A stretch of DNA of 64,000 nucleotides from Anaeromassilibacillus sp. An172 (GCF_002160515.1 NZ_NFKS01000004.1:1-64000), one strand, 5' to 3'. Shown: positions 54,320 through 63,441, counted from the stretch's first letter. Translations and numbers: made by a program. Notes: generated by a model from the sequence alone, not told the origin.

Positions 54320-54832
54320 ATGCTTAAAAAATATTTGGAAGCCGGAAAGATTGTGGGAACACACGGAATCAGAGGGGAAGTAAGGGTGGAAACCTGGTGC
54401 GATTCCCCGGTGTTTTTCAGCAAGCTTAAAAAGGTTTATCTTAAAAACGGCGAAACAGAGCTTTTGGTAAAAAGCCGTCCCCATAAAAATATAGCAATAA
54501 TGAAAATTGCAGGTATAGACACCATAGAAGCTGCCGATAAATATCTTGGCAAGGTTGTTTACATGGACAGAGAACATGCCAATTTGCCGGAAGACACTTT
54601 CTTTATCGTGGATTTAATCGGTCTTGATGTGGTTGATATGGACAGCGGCAGTGTTTACGGGAAAATTTCAGATGTTTTTAAAACCGGAGCCAACGATGTT
54701 TACGAGGTTACAGACAATGAAAATAAAAAATATCTTGTGCCGGTAATCGACGATGTGGTTAAGGAGATAAATCCAAAGGATGGTTTTGTGAAAATTATTC
54801 CCATGAAAGGAATTTTTGACGATGAGGATTGA
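54320..54832 (+). CDS. rimM: 16S rRNA processing protein RimM
   Basis: A 170-residue assembly factor of the small ribosomal subunit; N-terminal RimM domain (AGKIVGTHGIRGEVRV) and C-terminal PRC barrel (VPVIDDVVKEINPKDG). The ATG at 54320 has AAAGGA 8 nt upstream; an in-frame start at 54284 lacks one. It overlaps trmD by 11 nt, so they are translationally coupled. Confidence 0.95.
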   Translation: MLKKYLEAGKIVGTHGIRGEVRVETWCDSPVFFSKLKKVYLKNGETELLVKSRPHKNIAIMKIAGIDTIEAADKYLGKVVYMDREHANLPEDTFFIVDLIGLDVVDMDSGSVYGKISDVFKTGANDVYEVTDNENKKYLVPVIDDVVKEINPKDGFVKIIPMKGIFDDED

Positions 54833-55586
54833 TCTTATAACTCTTTTTCCCGAGATGTGTCAGAATGTAATGTCGGAGAGTATAATAGGAAGGGCGCAAA
54901 ATAAAGGAGCATTAAAAATAGAATGTCACCAGCTTAGAGATTATGCCTTTGACAAACATAAAAGAGTGGACGACGCACCTTACGGCGGCGGAATGGGTAT
55001 GCTGCTTATGGCTGAACCGATTGCCCTGTGCTTTGAGGATATTTGTAAACAGGTGGGAGAAAAACCATACTTTATATATATGTCACCTCAGGGTAAGGTT
55101 TTAAATCAGCAGAAAATAAAGGAAATATCAAAAAACGAGAATATTTGTATTCTTTGCGGACACTATGAAGGTGTAGACCAGCGTGTCCTGGACGCATATG
55201 TTGATGAGGAAATATCAATAGGGGACTATGTTCTCACAGGCGGCGAGCTTCCGGCTTTGGTGCTTATGGACGCTTTAAGCAGAATGGCTCCGGGAGTTTT
55301 AAGCGACGACGAGTGCTTCACGGTGGAAAGTCACTATAACGGTATGCTGGAATATCCCCAGTTTACAAGACCTAATCCGTGGCGTGGGGTTGAAGTTCCG
55401 CCGGTAGTAATCAGCGGCGACCATGCCAAGGTGGATAAGTGGAGATATGAGCAAAGTTTAATATCTACTGCGCAAAAAAGGCCTGATTTGCTTGAAAAAC
55501 TGGATTTAACACCGGAAGAAAAGCAAAGAATATACAGTCTTGCCGAGGAAAAAACGGCGTCAAAAACACAAATAAACACCGATTAA
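54822..55586 (+). CDS. trmD: tRNA (guanine-N1-)-methyltransferase
   Basis: A 254-residue SPOUT-fold enzyme that makes m1G37 in tRNAs and guards the reading frame. Motifs: PYGGGMGMLLMAEP, the trefoil-knot segment CGHYEGVDQRV and SIGDYVLTGGELPA. The ATG at 54822 lies inside the end of rimM. rplS, the usual next gene, is not in this place; a promoter and HPr follow instead. Confidence 0.97.
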   Translation: MRIDLITLFPEMCQNVMSESIIGRAQNKGALKIECHQLRDYAFDKHKRVDDAPYGGGMGMLLMAEPIALCFEDICKQVGEKPYFIYMSPQGKVLNQQKIKEISKNENICILCGHYEGVDQRVLDAYVDEEISIGDYVLTGGELPALVLMDALSRMAPGVLSDDECFTVESHYNGMLEYPQFTRPNPWRGVEVPPVVISGDHAKVDKWRYEQSLISTAQKRPDLLEKLDLTPEEKQRIYSLAEEKTASKTQINTD

Positions 55587-55732
55587 AGGAGTATATTCCT
55601 TATTTATCGACAGGGAGAATGTGTAATTTTTCAATAAATGGAAATTAAAAAAATATTTTGGTTGAGTTGCACAAGAAAATCAACAGCGTTTTGTTGCTAA
55701 TCGTGTATGGGTACGAATTTAACGATAATCTG

Positions 55733-55761
55733 TTGACCTTGTCAAATAATGCGGTTATAAT
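55733..55761 (+). promoter_or_regulatory. Promoter of the HPr gene
   Basis: TTGACC, 17 nt, TATAAT, about 75 nt before the ATG at 55839. Upstream, 55587-55732 holds no gene; a weak AAGGA/TCCTT hairpin just after trmD may end that transcript. Confidence 0.88.
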
Positions 55762-55838
55762 AGTAATGCTGGAAAATAAAGTTAAAGCATTTAGGATATT
55801 TTAACATGAATTTTTAAATTTTCAGGGAGGGTCCTATC

Positions 55839-56102
55839 ATGTATGTTAAGGAAGTTTTAGTACAGAATAAAGCCGGACTTCATGCACGTCCTGCTACATT
55901 TTTCATCCAGAAGGCAAATGAATACAAGTCATCTGTATGGGTAGAAAAGGAAGAGAGAAGAGTAAATGCTAAGAGCCTTCTCGGCGTACTTTCTCTTGGA
56001 ATTATCGGCGGAACAACAATCAAGATCAGCGCTGACGGTTCTGACGAAACAGATGCTGTTGAGGGTCTTGTAGCTCTTGTTGAGTCTGGTTTTGCTGAGT
56101 AA
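55839..56102 (+). CDS. ptsH: HPr-family phosphocarrier protein
   Basis: An 87-residue HPr with both control residues: the phosphotransferase histidine H15 (AGLHARPAT) and the regulatory serine S46 (NAKSLLGVLSLG). It passes phosphate in the PTS and, phosphorylated at Ser46, serves CcpA in catabolite repression. The presence of H15 speaks against Crh. ptsI is not next to it. AGGGAGGG precedes the ATG, and the gene is monocistronic. Confidence 0.93.
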   Translation: MYVKEVLVQNKAGLHARPATFFIQKANEYKSSVWVEKEERRVNAKSLLGVLSLGIIGGTTIKISADGSDETDAVEGLVALVESGFAE

Positions 56103-56125
56103 TCTTATTTTATTGAAGACTTACT

Positions 56126-56159
56126 GGGACGGAGCATTATCCGTCCCGTTTTTCTTTTT
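56126..56159 (+). terminator. Terminator after ptsH
   Basis: The stem GGGACGGA with TCCGTCCC, followed by GTTTTTCTTTTT. Confidence 0.95.
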
Positions 56160-56187
56160 ACAGCGTTTTTGAAAGGAAGGTGAGAAG

Positions 56188-58032
56188 ATGAACCCTAAAA
56201 TGGGAGAACTGAGAAAAAAAGCCATGGGACTGCCGTTACAGCCAGGCGTATATATAATGAAAAACAAAAAGCAGGAGATAATATATATAGGAAAAGCGAA
56301 AGCTTTGAAAAACAGAGTTAGCCAGTATTTCGGCTCACAAAACAACCATCCTGAAAAGGTGAGAAGAATGGTTGAAAATGTTTTTGACTTTGACTATATT
56401 ATCACCGACAGCGAGTTTGAAGCCCTTATTCTTGAATGTAGTTTAATCAAGCAGAACAAGCCCCACTATAACATTCTTTTAAAGGACGACAAGGGATACA
56501 GCTATATAAGGGTGACAAATGAGAAATGGCGCAGGCTGTCCTGGGTTTTTCAAAAGGAAAACGACGGCTGTACCTATATAGGCCCATATACGAGCAGTTT
56601 CTATGTAAAAAACGCCTTGGACGAAGCAGTAAAGATTTTTAAAATCCCCACATGCAGCAGAAAATTTCCGGAAGATTTCGGCAAAAAGCGACCCTGTCTG
56701 AATTTTCATATAAAGCAGTGCAGCGGAGTCTGCACAGGAAAGGTTTCATTGGAGGATTATAACGAAAGCATTGACGAGGCTTTGGAGTTTCTCAAGGGCG
56801 GTTCAAACACATCTTTAAAGCTTCTCACCGAAAGAATGAATACAGCGGCAGAAAATCTTGATTTTGAATTGGCTGCAAAAATCAGGGACAGAATAAAAGC
56901 TGTAAAAAACATGAACAACCGCCAAAAGGTTGTGAGTATGAACGTAAAGGAACAGGACGTAATAGGCTTCTGGAGCGACGGAAAAAAGGGATGCTTCGAG
57001 GTTTTCAGATTTTCCGACGGAAGGCTTGTTGACAGAGAGCATTTTATAATCGACGACCCAGGCGAGGAAAAAGAGGCGAGAACCGAATTTATAACAAGCT
57101 ATTACGGTATGAGGGACTTTGTGCCGAAAAATGTTACCCTTGACGGCGAAGCGGAGGACAATGAAATCCTTGAAAAATGGCTTTCCGAAAAAAGAGGAAG
57201 CCGTGTTTATATAACAGTTCCTCAAAGGGGAGAACAGGCGCAGCTTGCCCAGATGTGCCGCCAAAATGCGGCGGAGAGAATCGCTCAGATAAAGGGAGCT
57301 ACAGGCAGAGAGTATTCCGTTTTGGAGGAATTAAGGCAGATACTGGGAATGGATAAAATCCCTCAGTATATCGAATCCTATGATATTTCCAATTTCGGAG
57401 GAAGCGAAAACGTAGCCGGAATGGTTGTATTTGAAAACGGCAAGCCATTAAAGTCAGCATACAGGAAATTCACCATAAAAAGCTTTGAGGGACAGGACGA
57501 CTATGCCTCAATGAGCGAGGTTTTGGAAAGACGTTTTAAAGAATATCTTTCAGACAAAAGCGGAAAAGGCTTCGGCAGACTTCCGGATTTGATTTTGCTG
57601 GACGGCGGTAAAGGTCAGGTTTCTGCGGTTTTGCCGGTGCTTAAAAATCTGGGAATTGACGTGGCTGTTTTCGGAATGGTAAAGGATAGCAAGCACAGAA
57701 CAAGAGCCATAACCACCGACGGCGAGGAAATTGCCATAGGAAACAACAGGCGTGTTTTTAACTTTGTGTCCTCTGTTCAGGATGAGGTTCACCGCTTTGC
57801 AATAAGCTTTATGCACGGAAAAAGAAGCAAAAGAACATTCCACAGTTCCCTTACTGATATCGACGGAATAGGCGAGATGAGAGCAAAAGCCCTTTTAAAG
57901 CATTTTAGAACAATTTCCAATATTTCAAAAGCAGATTTGGAAGAGCTTGAAAATGCTCCAAAAATGAATAAAAATGCGGCGGTGTCAGTTTATAATTATT
58001 TTCATCGTGACAGCGAGGATGAAAATGTATAA
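56188..58032 (+). CDS. uvrC: Excinuclease ABC subunit C
   Basis: A 614-residue nuclease of nucleotide excision repair. The N-terminal GIY-YIG domain (PGVYIMKNK then IIYIGKAKALKNRV), a cysteine motif near 153-175, the UVR segment, the RNase H-like second nuclease domain (ESYDISNFGG and ILLDGGKGQ) and the C-terminal helix-hairpin-helix (DIDGIGEMRAKALLKHF) are all in place. AAGGAAGGTGAG precedes the ATG. Confidence 0.96.
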   Translation: MNPKMGELRKKAMGLPLQPGVYIMKNKKQEIIYIGKAKALKNRVSQYFGSQNNHPEKVRRMVENVFDFDYIITDSEFEALILECSLIKQNKPHYNILLKDDKGYSYIRVTNEKWRRLSWVFQKENDGCTYIGPYTSSFYVKNALDEAVKIFKIPTCSRKFPEDFGKKRPCLNFHIKQCSGVCTGKVSLEDYNESIDEALEFLKGGSNTSLKLLTERMNTAAENLDFELAAKIRDRIKAVKNMNNRQKVVSMNVKEQDVIGFWSDGKKGCFEVFRFSDGRLVDREHFIIDDPGEEKEARTEFITSYYGMRDFVPKNVTLDGEAEDNEILEKWLSEKRGSRVYITVPQRGEQAQLAQMCRQNAAERIAQIKGATGREYSVLEELRQILGMDKIPQYIESYDISNFGGSENVAGMVVFENGKPLKSAYRKFTIKSFEGQDDYASMSEVLERRFKEYLSDKSGKGFGRLPDLILLDGGKGQVSAVLPVLKNLGIDVAVFGMVKDSKHRTRAITTDGEEIAIGNNRRVFNFVSSVQDEVHRFAISFMHGKRSKRTFHSSLTDIDGIGEMRAKALLKHFRTISNISKADLEELENAPKMNKNAAVSVYNYFHRDSEDENV

Positions 58033-58068
58033 AAAATGAGATTTTTTTAAATAGACAGGAACAAATTG

Positions 58069-58097
58069 TTGTAATAATTATTTTTATGTGCTATAAT
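58069..58097 (+). promoter_or_regulatory. Promoter of rsmD-coaD
   Basis: TTGTAA, 17 nt, TATAAT with extended -10 TGC, some 38 nt before rsmD. Confidence 0.75.
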
Positions 58098-58134
58098 AAC
58101 CCATGTAGTATGCATTTGTATAAAGGAGAAGTAT

Positions 58135-58689
58135 ATGCGTGTAATTACCGGAAAGGCGAGAGGCAGACGCCTTGAAACACTTACTGGAGAAGATGTAAGA
58201 CCTACTGCGGATAGAATTAAGGAGGCTATTTTCTCCGCTTTGCAGTTTGAAATTGAGGGAAGACTGTTTTTGGATTTGTTTGCAGGCAGCGGTCAAATGG
58301 GAATTGAAGCCCTCAGCAGAGGAGCTGCAGGCGCAGTTTTTGTGGATGAAAGCAGAGAAAGCGCCGGCGTTGTGAGAAAAAATCTCCAAAGCACCGGACT
58401 TATGGAAAATGCTTCTGTTATGAATATGGATTCCATAGGTTTTTTAAAGATGAAATCCGGTAAATTTGATATAGCCTTTCTTGACCCGCCATACAGAACC
58501 GGTTTGCTTCAAAAAGCTTTGGAGCTTGTTGTAGGTTCGGTTAAGAAGACAGGAGTTATTGTCTGCGAAAGTCCTCTTGATGAGGAACTGCCGGAGAACT
58601 GCGGTGATTTTACCGTGGACAGAACTTACCGTTACGGCAAAATTAAGGTTACCATGTACCGCCACAAGGATATGCTGACAGAGGAGTAA
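58135..58689 (+). CDS. rsmD: 16S rRNA (guanine(966)-N2)-methyltransferase
   Basis: A 184-residue methyltransferase. It opens with MRVITGKARGRRLETL, typical of RsmD, has the SAM motif DLFAGSGQMGIEA and the catalytic DPPY (FLDPPYRTG). AAAGGAGAAG precedes the ATG. It is followed 34 nt later by coaD, a pairing conserved across bacteria. Confidence 0.96.
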   Translation: MRVITGKARGRRLETLTGEDVRPTADRIKEAIFSALQFEIEGRLFLDLFAGSGQMGIEALSRGAAGAVFVDESRESAGVVRKNLQSTGLMENASVMNMDSIGFLKMKSGKFDIAFLDPPYRTGLLQKALELVVGSVKKTGVIVCESPLDEELPENCGDFTVDRTYRYGKIKVTMYRHKDMLTEE

Positions 58690-58723
58690 TTCTTGCTGAC
58701 GGGTAGAAAAGAGAGGATATATA

Positions 58724-59227
58724 ATGGGCAAAACAGTGATTTGTCCGGGAAGTTTTGACCCGGTTACTTTGGGACATTTGGATATAATTACAAGAGCTTC
58801 AAAACTTTTTGACCACGTTATCGTTGCGGTTCTCACTAATCTGGCTAAAAAGCCAAGCTTCACAATCGAAGAGAGAATAGAACTTTTAAAGAAGGCCACA
58901 AAGGGCATCGACAATGTTGAAATTGTAGGATTTACGGGACTGCTTGCCGAGTATGCTAAAGAAAGAAATGCGACGGCTGTTGTAAAGGGTCTTAGGGCCG
59001 TTTCTGACTTTGAGTATGAATTTCAACAGTGCCTTATCAATAAAAAATTAAATCCAAATCTGGAAACCGTTTTTCTGACCACAAGTCAGGAGAATATGTA
59101 TCTCAGCTCCAGCATAGTCAAGCAGGTAGCATCGCTGGGGGGAGATATAAGCACCTTTGTTCCGTCATGCATACATGGCGAAATATTAAAAAGATTATCG
59201 CAAGGAGAGATGAAAGATGAAGGTTGA
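58724..59227 (+). CDS. coaD: Pantetheine-phosphate adenylyltransferase
   Basis: A 167-residue nucleotidyltransferase that adenylates 4'-phosphopantetheine, the penultimate step to coenzyme A. Motifs: CPGSFDPVTLGHLDII (with the T/HxGH site), KGLRAVSDFEYE and YLSSSIVKQVA. Its end overlaps the next gene by 11 nt. Confidence 0.97.
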   Translation: MGKTVICPGSFDPVTLGHLDIITRASKLFDHVIVAVLTNLAKKPSFTIEERIELLKKATKGIDNVEIVGFTGLLAEYAKERNATAVVKGLRAVSDFEYEFQQCLINKKLNPNLETVFLTTSQENMYLSSSIVKQVASLGGDISTFVPSCIHGEILKRLSQGEMKDEG

Positions 59228-59678
59228 TGGATTGATTACTGAACTCAGAGATATTATGGAAACAGCAAAGGGTATGCCTTTTTCCGGCGGTAAAGCTCTT
59301 GTGGACACAAATAATGTTCTCGATATCATCGAGGAAATAGAGCAGGAATTTCCACAGGAATTCCGTCAGGCAAAGTCTATTGTTGCTGACAGAAATCAGA
59401 TAATTGCAGACGCCAAGAGAGAGGCAGAGGAGATTATCAGAGCTGCTGAAGAGCGCAAAAAGGCTATGGTTAATCAGCACGAGATTATCAGACTTGCAAG
59501 ACAGCAGGCAAACGAAATCATTGCGGACGCCAAGGACAAAAACGCAAAGATGAAGGTTGTTACTAACAAGTATGTTGACGACCTGCTCAAGAAGGTTGAC
59601 GATTCAATCACAGGCTATTACACAGACATCAAGAATGTAAGACAGCAGATTAAATCCATTCAGAAGACCCAGGAATAA
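59217..59678 (+). CDS. Coiled-coil protein following coaD
   Basis: A 153-residue, highly charged helical protein with Ala-rich coiled-coil from about 50 to 115 (DAKREAEEIIRAAEERKK), reminiscent of the stalk of F0 subunit b or of DivIVA-like proteins, but with no membrane anchor. Its function is unknown; annotations of similar proteins as ATPase or ATP synthase b-like rest on the coil alone. It overlaps coaD by 11 nt with GGAG just upstream, so it is translated in coupling with it. A terminator follows. Confidence 0.75.
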   Translation: MKVDGLITELRDIMETAKGMPFSGGKALVDTNNVLDIIEEIEQEFPQEFRQAKSIVADRNQIIADAKREAEEIIRAAEERKKAMVNQHEIIRLARQQANEIIADAKDKNAKMKVVTNKYVDDLLKKVDDSITGYYTDIKNVRQQIKSIQKTQE

Positions 59679-59699
59679 TTTACAATGAAAGATAATAAT

Positions 59700-59740
59700 A
59701 ATTCCCGCAAAGGATGTGCGTTTGCGGGAATTTTATTTTA
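59700..59740 (+). terminator. Terminator after the coiled-coil gene
   Basis: The stem AATTCCCGCAAA with TTTGCGGGAATT and a TTTATTTTA tail. Confidence 0.9.
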
Positions 59741-59776
59741 TATAATATTCTGAATTGAAAAGAGGATTGTTTGTCC

Positions 59777-60262
59777 ATGAAAGAAAATTTTGTTATAAGA
59801 CCGGCTAAACGAGAGGAAACCGGAAAAATCCTTGATTTTATAAAGTATATAGCCGAGTATGAAAAAATGCTTGACCAGGTTGTGGTCACGGAGGAACTTT
59901 TGGATGAGTGGATTTTCCAAAAGGGGCTGGTGGATGTGCTTTTCGCCGAGGAAAACGGCGAGGTGGTTGGCTTTGCCCTTTTCTTCAGCAACTTCTCCAC
60001 CTTTGTGGGACGTGCAGGTCTTTACCTTGAGGATTTATTTGTAAAACCTGAACACAGAGGCAAGGGCTACGGAAAGGCCTTGCTTAAAAAGCTTGCCCAA
60101 ATCGCAGTGGAGAGAAAATGCAGGAGAATGGAGTGGTGCTGTCTCGACTGGAATACTCCAAGTATAAATTTCTATAAATCAGTTGGCGCAATTCCAATGG
60201 ACGAGTGGACTACATATCGTCTTGCAGGTGAAAGCCTTGATAAATTTGCAGCTGAGGAATAA
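59777..60262 (+). CDS. GNAT-family N-acetyltransferase
   Basis: A 161-residue acetyltransferase that uses acetyl-CoA. The GNAT core is seen as LYLEDLFVKPEHRGKGYGKALL (motif A spans this region with the RGKGYG pyrophosphate loop) and WCCLDWNTPSINFYKSVGA. This is the diamine/thialysine-type (SSAT-like) GNAT pattern; the substrate is uncertain. ATG 59777 is taken as start; a TTG two codons upstream is nearer to GAGG and is an alternative. Confidence 0.9.
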   Translation: MKENFVIRPAKREETGKILDFIKYIAEYEKMLDQVVVTEELLDEWIFQKGLVDVLFAEENGEVVGFALFFSNFSTFVGRAGLYLEDLFVKPEHRGKGYGKALLKKLAQIAVERKCRRMEWCCLDWNTPSINFYKSVGAIPMDEWTTYRLAGESLDKFAAEE

Positions 60263-60285
60263 ATAAACAAATACTAAATAACGGC

Positions 60286-60322
60286 AAAGGACATTCGATT
60301 ATCTCGAATGTCCTTTGTTTTG
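60286..60322 (+). terminator. Terminator after the GNAT gene
   Basis: The stem AAAGGACATTCGA with TCGAATGTCCTTT, then GTTTTGT. Confidence 0.9.
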
Positions 60323-60428
60323 TGTCCGGATATATAGAACCCCTTTTGTCGATATATATGCAAAGCTATGATACGTGGGAACAGAAGGGTTGAATTGTCT
60401 GAAGTAATGTTGTTTTTAAGCGATGATT

Positions 60429-61100
60429 TCAGTATGCAAGAGTATAGCCTAATCCTCTGATTGCTCTGATTTTTGTCTTAGAATTTAGCTTGCTGAGTTT
60501 TTTTCTTAAAAAGGACATATACACTTCCGAATTATTGTATTCTGCCTCGTTATCATATCCCCATATTTTTTCCGTTATTTGTTCTTTTGTTATAATCTTT
60601 TCCTTGTTGAGAAGCAGCAATTCCATGAGCTGATACTCTTTGCCGCCAAGTTTAATTTTTTGCCCGTTGCAGCTTATCTCGCCGGTGGCTGTGTTTAAAA
60701 CAAGATCACCGAAGGAGACAGAGTCGTCAGAGTCAATGGCTGTTCTTGCTCTTATCAACGTGCGAACCCTTTTCAGCAATTCCTTAGGTTCAAAAGGTTT
60801 TGTCAGATAGTCGTCTGCGTCAGCGCTGAGTGACTGCTGTTTTTCCTCAAGCTCGGCTTGTGATGCAATCAGGATAATCGGAACATTTATATTTCCTTCC
60901 CTCAAATGTATCAGCAGTTCAAGTCCGTTGATTTTTGGAAGGATAGAGTCCAAAATAATTGCGTCGTAAATACCGCTTAAAGCGCAGTCCAAACCGTACT
61001 CGCCGTCATGTGCGCAATCGGTTAGAAAGTTCTCTTTTTCAAAAGTTTTGACCAGTGCATCTGACAGGCTTTTTTCGTTTTCGATAAGAAGTAATCGCAT
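60429..61100 (-). CDS. Orphan OmpR-family response regulator, partly degenerate receiver
   Basis: A 223-residue response regulator with receiver and winged-helix domains (C-terminal RAIRGLGYTL). D51 (AIILDSILPK) and the KPF lysine are kept, but one acidic-pocket aspartate is Asn (LLIENEK, N8) and the switch Ser/Thr is Ala (ILIAS, A79), so phosphorylation control may be altered. There is no histidine kinase beside it. ATG 61100 is preferred to 61118. The target genes are unknown; the neighbouring dockerin LRR gene is one possibility. Confidence 0.85.
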   Translation of the reverse strand: MRLLLIENEKSLSDALVKTFEKENFLTDCAHDGEYGLDCALSGIYDAIILDSILPKINGLELLIHLREGNINVPIILIASQAELEEKQQSLSADADDYLTKPFEPKELLKRVRTLIRARTAIDSDDSVSFGDLVLNTATGEISCNGQKIKLGGKEYQLMELLLLNKEKIITKEQITEKIWGYDNEAEYNNSEVYMSFLRKKLSKLNSKTKIRAIRGLGYTLAY

Positions 61101-61375
61101 GATCCCGCCCCATTCCATTTCGTAATATGATTGTAATAAGGTAAGACATAATTGATTGTTACGTCCTGTCTATAGCATTTAAACACGCTATTTTATTTTT
61201 TAATTATACCATAAAAAATCGAAACAATATTGAAAAAACGTGTAGTTTTATCCTTTTTTTTGCGAAAATCAAAAAAATTCCATTCATTACGTATGCGTAT
61301 CTCATGCATATTTATTCTTTAGGTTTTTTTTGACTTGATTTCGCTGGAAAATATACAAAAAGGAAAATATAAAAT
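61101..61375. other. AT-rich spacer upstream of the orphan regulator
   Basis: No gene, no RNA and no clear repeat are seen here. It must hold the regulator promoter, but no -35/-10 pair stands out. Confidence 0.4.
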
Positions 61376-61412
61376 AGGGCTGACTCAACAGAGAATGTCG
61401 AATCAGCCCTTG
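61376..61412 (-). terminator. Terminator after the BspA-like dockerin gene
   Basis: On the minus strand AGGGCTGATTC pairs with GAGTCAGCCCT (one G-U pair), then ATTTTAT. Confidence 0.8.
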
Positions 61413-61454
61413 CTTTTACTTTTTATTATAATAATACAGAGGGAAATAATAAAG

Positions 61455-62702
61455 TTATTTCGCTACTGCCAGCTGTATTGCAGTTACGTCAATCACGTTA
61501 AATTCACCGTCACCGTTAAAGTCATAGTTTGCAATGCTGAGAGTGTCATACGCTTCTTTCTTTGTAAGCTTTCTCTGGAGAAGAGTTGCGTCTTCTATGC
61601 TCAGAACATTGTCATCGCTGTAATCGCCTAAAGTGATTATGCTTTCTCCGATGAATTTGATATTATTTTCTTTTGCATATCTTTCTGCGTATGAACCCTT
61701 AACACCATAAATTGTAAGGTTGGGGCAGTTATCGAAAGCTGTTTCATCGATATATGTTACATTTTCGGGTATGTATATAATGCTGAGGTTTGTACATCCC
61801 TGAAATGCGTTGAACTCGATAGATGTTACTGTTTCAGGAATAGTTACATTTGTAAGATTTTCGCAGCACTGGAATGCTGATTTATCAATGGTTTTAATAC
61901 CTTCGGAAATAATTATTTCTTCAAGATTTGTACAGCCGTCGAAAGTGCAAATTCCGATAATTTCAATATTTGGAGTAACTTCTATTTCAGTTAAATTTTT
62001 ACACTCGGCAAAAACAGAATTTGTAATACTTTTGGTCTCATCTCTAAGGATTGCCTGTTCAATATCTTTGTCAACAGCTATAAGGTGATTTCCCAAATAG
62101 AGCATGTGATTATCCCAGTTGTCCCTGTTGTTGAAATATGCGGTATTTTCAAAAGCTGCGTATCCGATTTCAGTTACGCTTTCCGGGATATTTATCACTG
62201 TAAGATTCGTACATCCGCTGAATGTCCAAGGTTCAATTTTCAAAACGCCCTTTGGAATTGTGATTTCTTCCAAAGATTTGCAGTCTGTAAATGCATTGTT
62301 TTCTATTACTGTAACGCTCTGCGGTATATTTATTTCTTTAAGATTTTCGCATCCGTAGAAAGCTCCGCTTTTGATTGTTTCAATGGTATCGGGAAGGGTG
62401 ACTTCCGTAATATCAGTGTTAGAGAAGAAAGCGTCTTTTCCGATTGCGGTAACAGGCATTTCATCTATTTCAGAAGGAATTGAAACATGACCTTCAGCAT
62501 TTGTATATCCTGTTATCGTTACAGCTCCGTTTTCAACAGTATATGTAAAATCTTCTCGTGAAGCATATTCAGAAGCGGATGCTAAATCCGGCTGGATATT
62601 TTCCTCACCGAAAGCGAATATTGTTCCCGATGCAGTGATAAAAACTGCAAGGCAAACTGCCAAAGCAAAGCGCAAAGGTCTGAATTTGTAATTCTGTTTC
62701 AT
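61455..62702 (-). CDS. Secreted BspA-like LRR protein with C-terminal dockerin
   Basis: A 415-residue exported protein. The signal peptide ends around residue 31 (IFAFGEE). Residues about 55-335 are LRR_5 (BspA, Treponema-type) repeats of 23 residues, such as TIETIKSGAFYGCENLKEIN. A dockerin closes the protein with two calcium loops, YSDDNVLSIEDA (weaker, no Gly) and DFNGDGEFNVIDV. It has a different LRR type from the protein at 43393 but the same targeting idea. Its own promoter lies about 80 nt upstream. Confidence 0.9.
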   Translation of the reverse strand: MKQNYKFRPLRFALAVCLAVFITASGTIFAFGEENIQPDLASASEYASREDFTYTVENGAVTITGYTNAEGHVSIPSEIDEMPVTAIGKDAFFSNTDITEVTLPDTIETIKSGAFYGCENLKEINIPQSVTVIENNAFTDCKSLEEITIPKGVLKIEPWTFSGCTNLTVINIPESVTEIGYAAFENTAYFNNRDNWDNHMLYLGNHLIAVDKDIEQAILRDETKSITNSVFAECKNLTEIEVTPNIEIIGICTFDGCTNLEEIIISEGIKTIDKSAFQCCENLTNVTIPETVTSIEFNAFQGCTNLSIIYIPENVTYIDETAFDNCPNLTIYGVKGSYAERYAKENNIKFIGESIITLGDYSDDNVLSIEDATLLQRKLTKKEAYDTLSIANYDFNGDGEFNVIDVTAIQLAVAK

Positions 62703-62781
62703 ATCTTTCCCTTCTTTCCATCAAAACGTGTTTTATAGTCATATATTATAAAAAGAATTAACAGTTTCTTTTTATATTTGT

Positions 62782-62810
62782 AGTATAGCATAATTTTAAT
62801 TGATATGCAA
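62782..62810 (-). promoter_or_regulatory. Promoter of the BspA-like dockerin gene
   Basis: On the minus strand TTGCAT, 17 nt, TATACT, with a 5' leader of about 75 nt. Confidence 0.75.
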
Positions 62811-62971
62811 TAAAAATTATAATATTGTAATAAAAATTTTGCCGTGTTAAACGCTTGTATAGAAAATGGTTACAGACAATAATCTAAAGATTACAACATG
62901 ATACTTAATTGTCAAAAGAGTAACAAAGAAACATTCCTGTAAATATGGTGGAGACTTTCCATAAATAATGA

Positions 62972-63065
62972 GCCAAAACTTAAAATAGTGGAAAAGGCTT
63001 TAGCTTAATAAAATTATATTAAAAAAAAGAAATTTTGTGAATTTATGCTTTATTTAAGTTTTGGC
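62972..63065. repeat. Spaced inverted repeat
   Basis: The arms of 16 and 15 nt, GCCAAAACTTAAAATA and TATTTAAGTTTTGGC, match apart from one base and are 63 nt apart. A large hairpin, an operator pair or the footprint of a small insertion are all possible. Confidence 0.6.
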
Positions 63066-63441
63066 GAAAATTGATAAGAAAAATTGAAAATTGATATACT
63101 GTATATTGATTTTGTTGTACAATTATTTTTATGACAAAAACTATATTTTGTTTATATTTTATGAAACGATATAACGATATAAATATAAAAATAATTATAT
63201 ATATTTAAAATATATTTGATTTTATTGCTTTGTATCTTTTCGCTAATCTAAATGTAATAAAATATTTATCCAACTGGCAATTATGCTTTTTTATTTAATA
63301 AGAACAAAATATTATTTTTAATGCTGAACAGCGATTTTTATAAAAAAATCTATTTTTACGAAACTTTATAAAAAGTTTTTTAAATAAGCCAATTTTATCT
63401 ATTTGATATATTTAATTTTTTAGAAAAGGAGTGTAAAAGTA

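Larger units (their letters stand above)
62703..63441. other. Long AT-rich divergent region between the dockerin LRR gene and GH95
   Basis: About 740 nt without a gene. It contains the minus-strand promoter at 62782-62810 and a wide inverted repeat, GCCAAAACTTAAAATA at 62972-62987 against TATTTAAGTTTTGGC at 63051-63065. The rest is very AT-rich. Regulatory sites for the two divergent secreted-protein genes are expected here. Confidence 0.5.
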
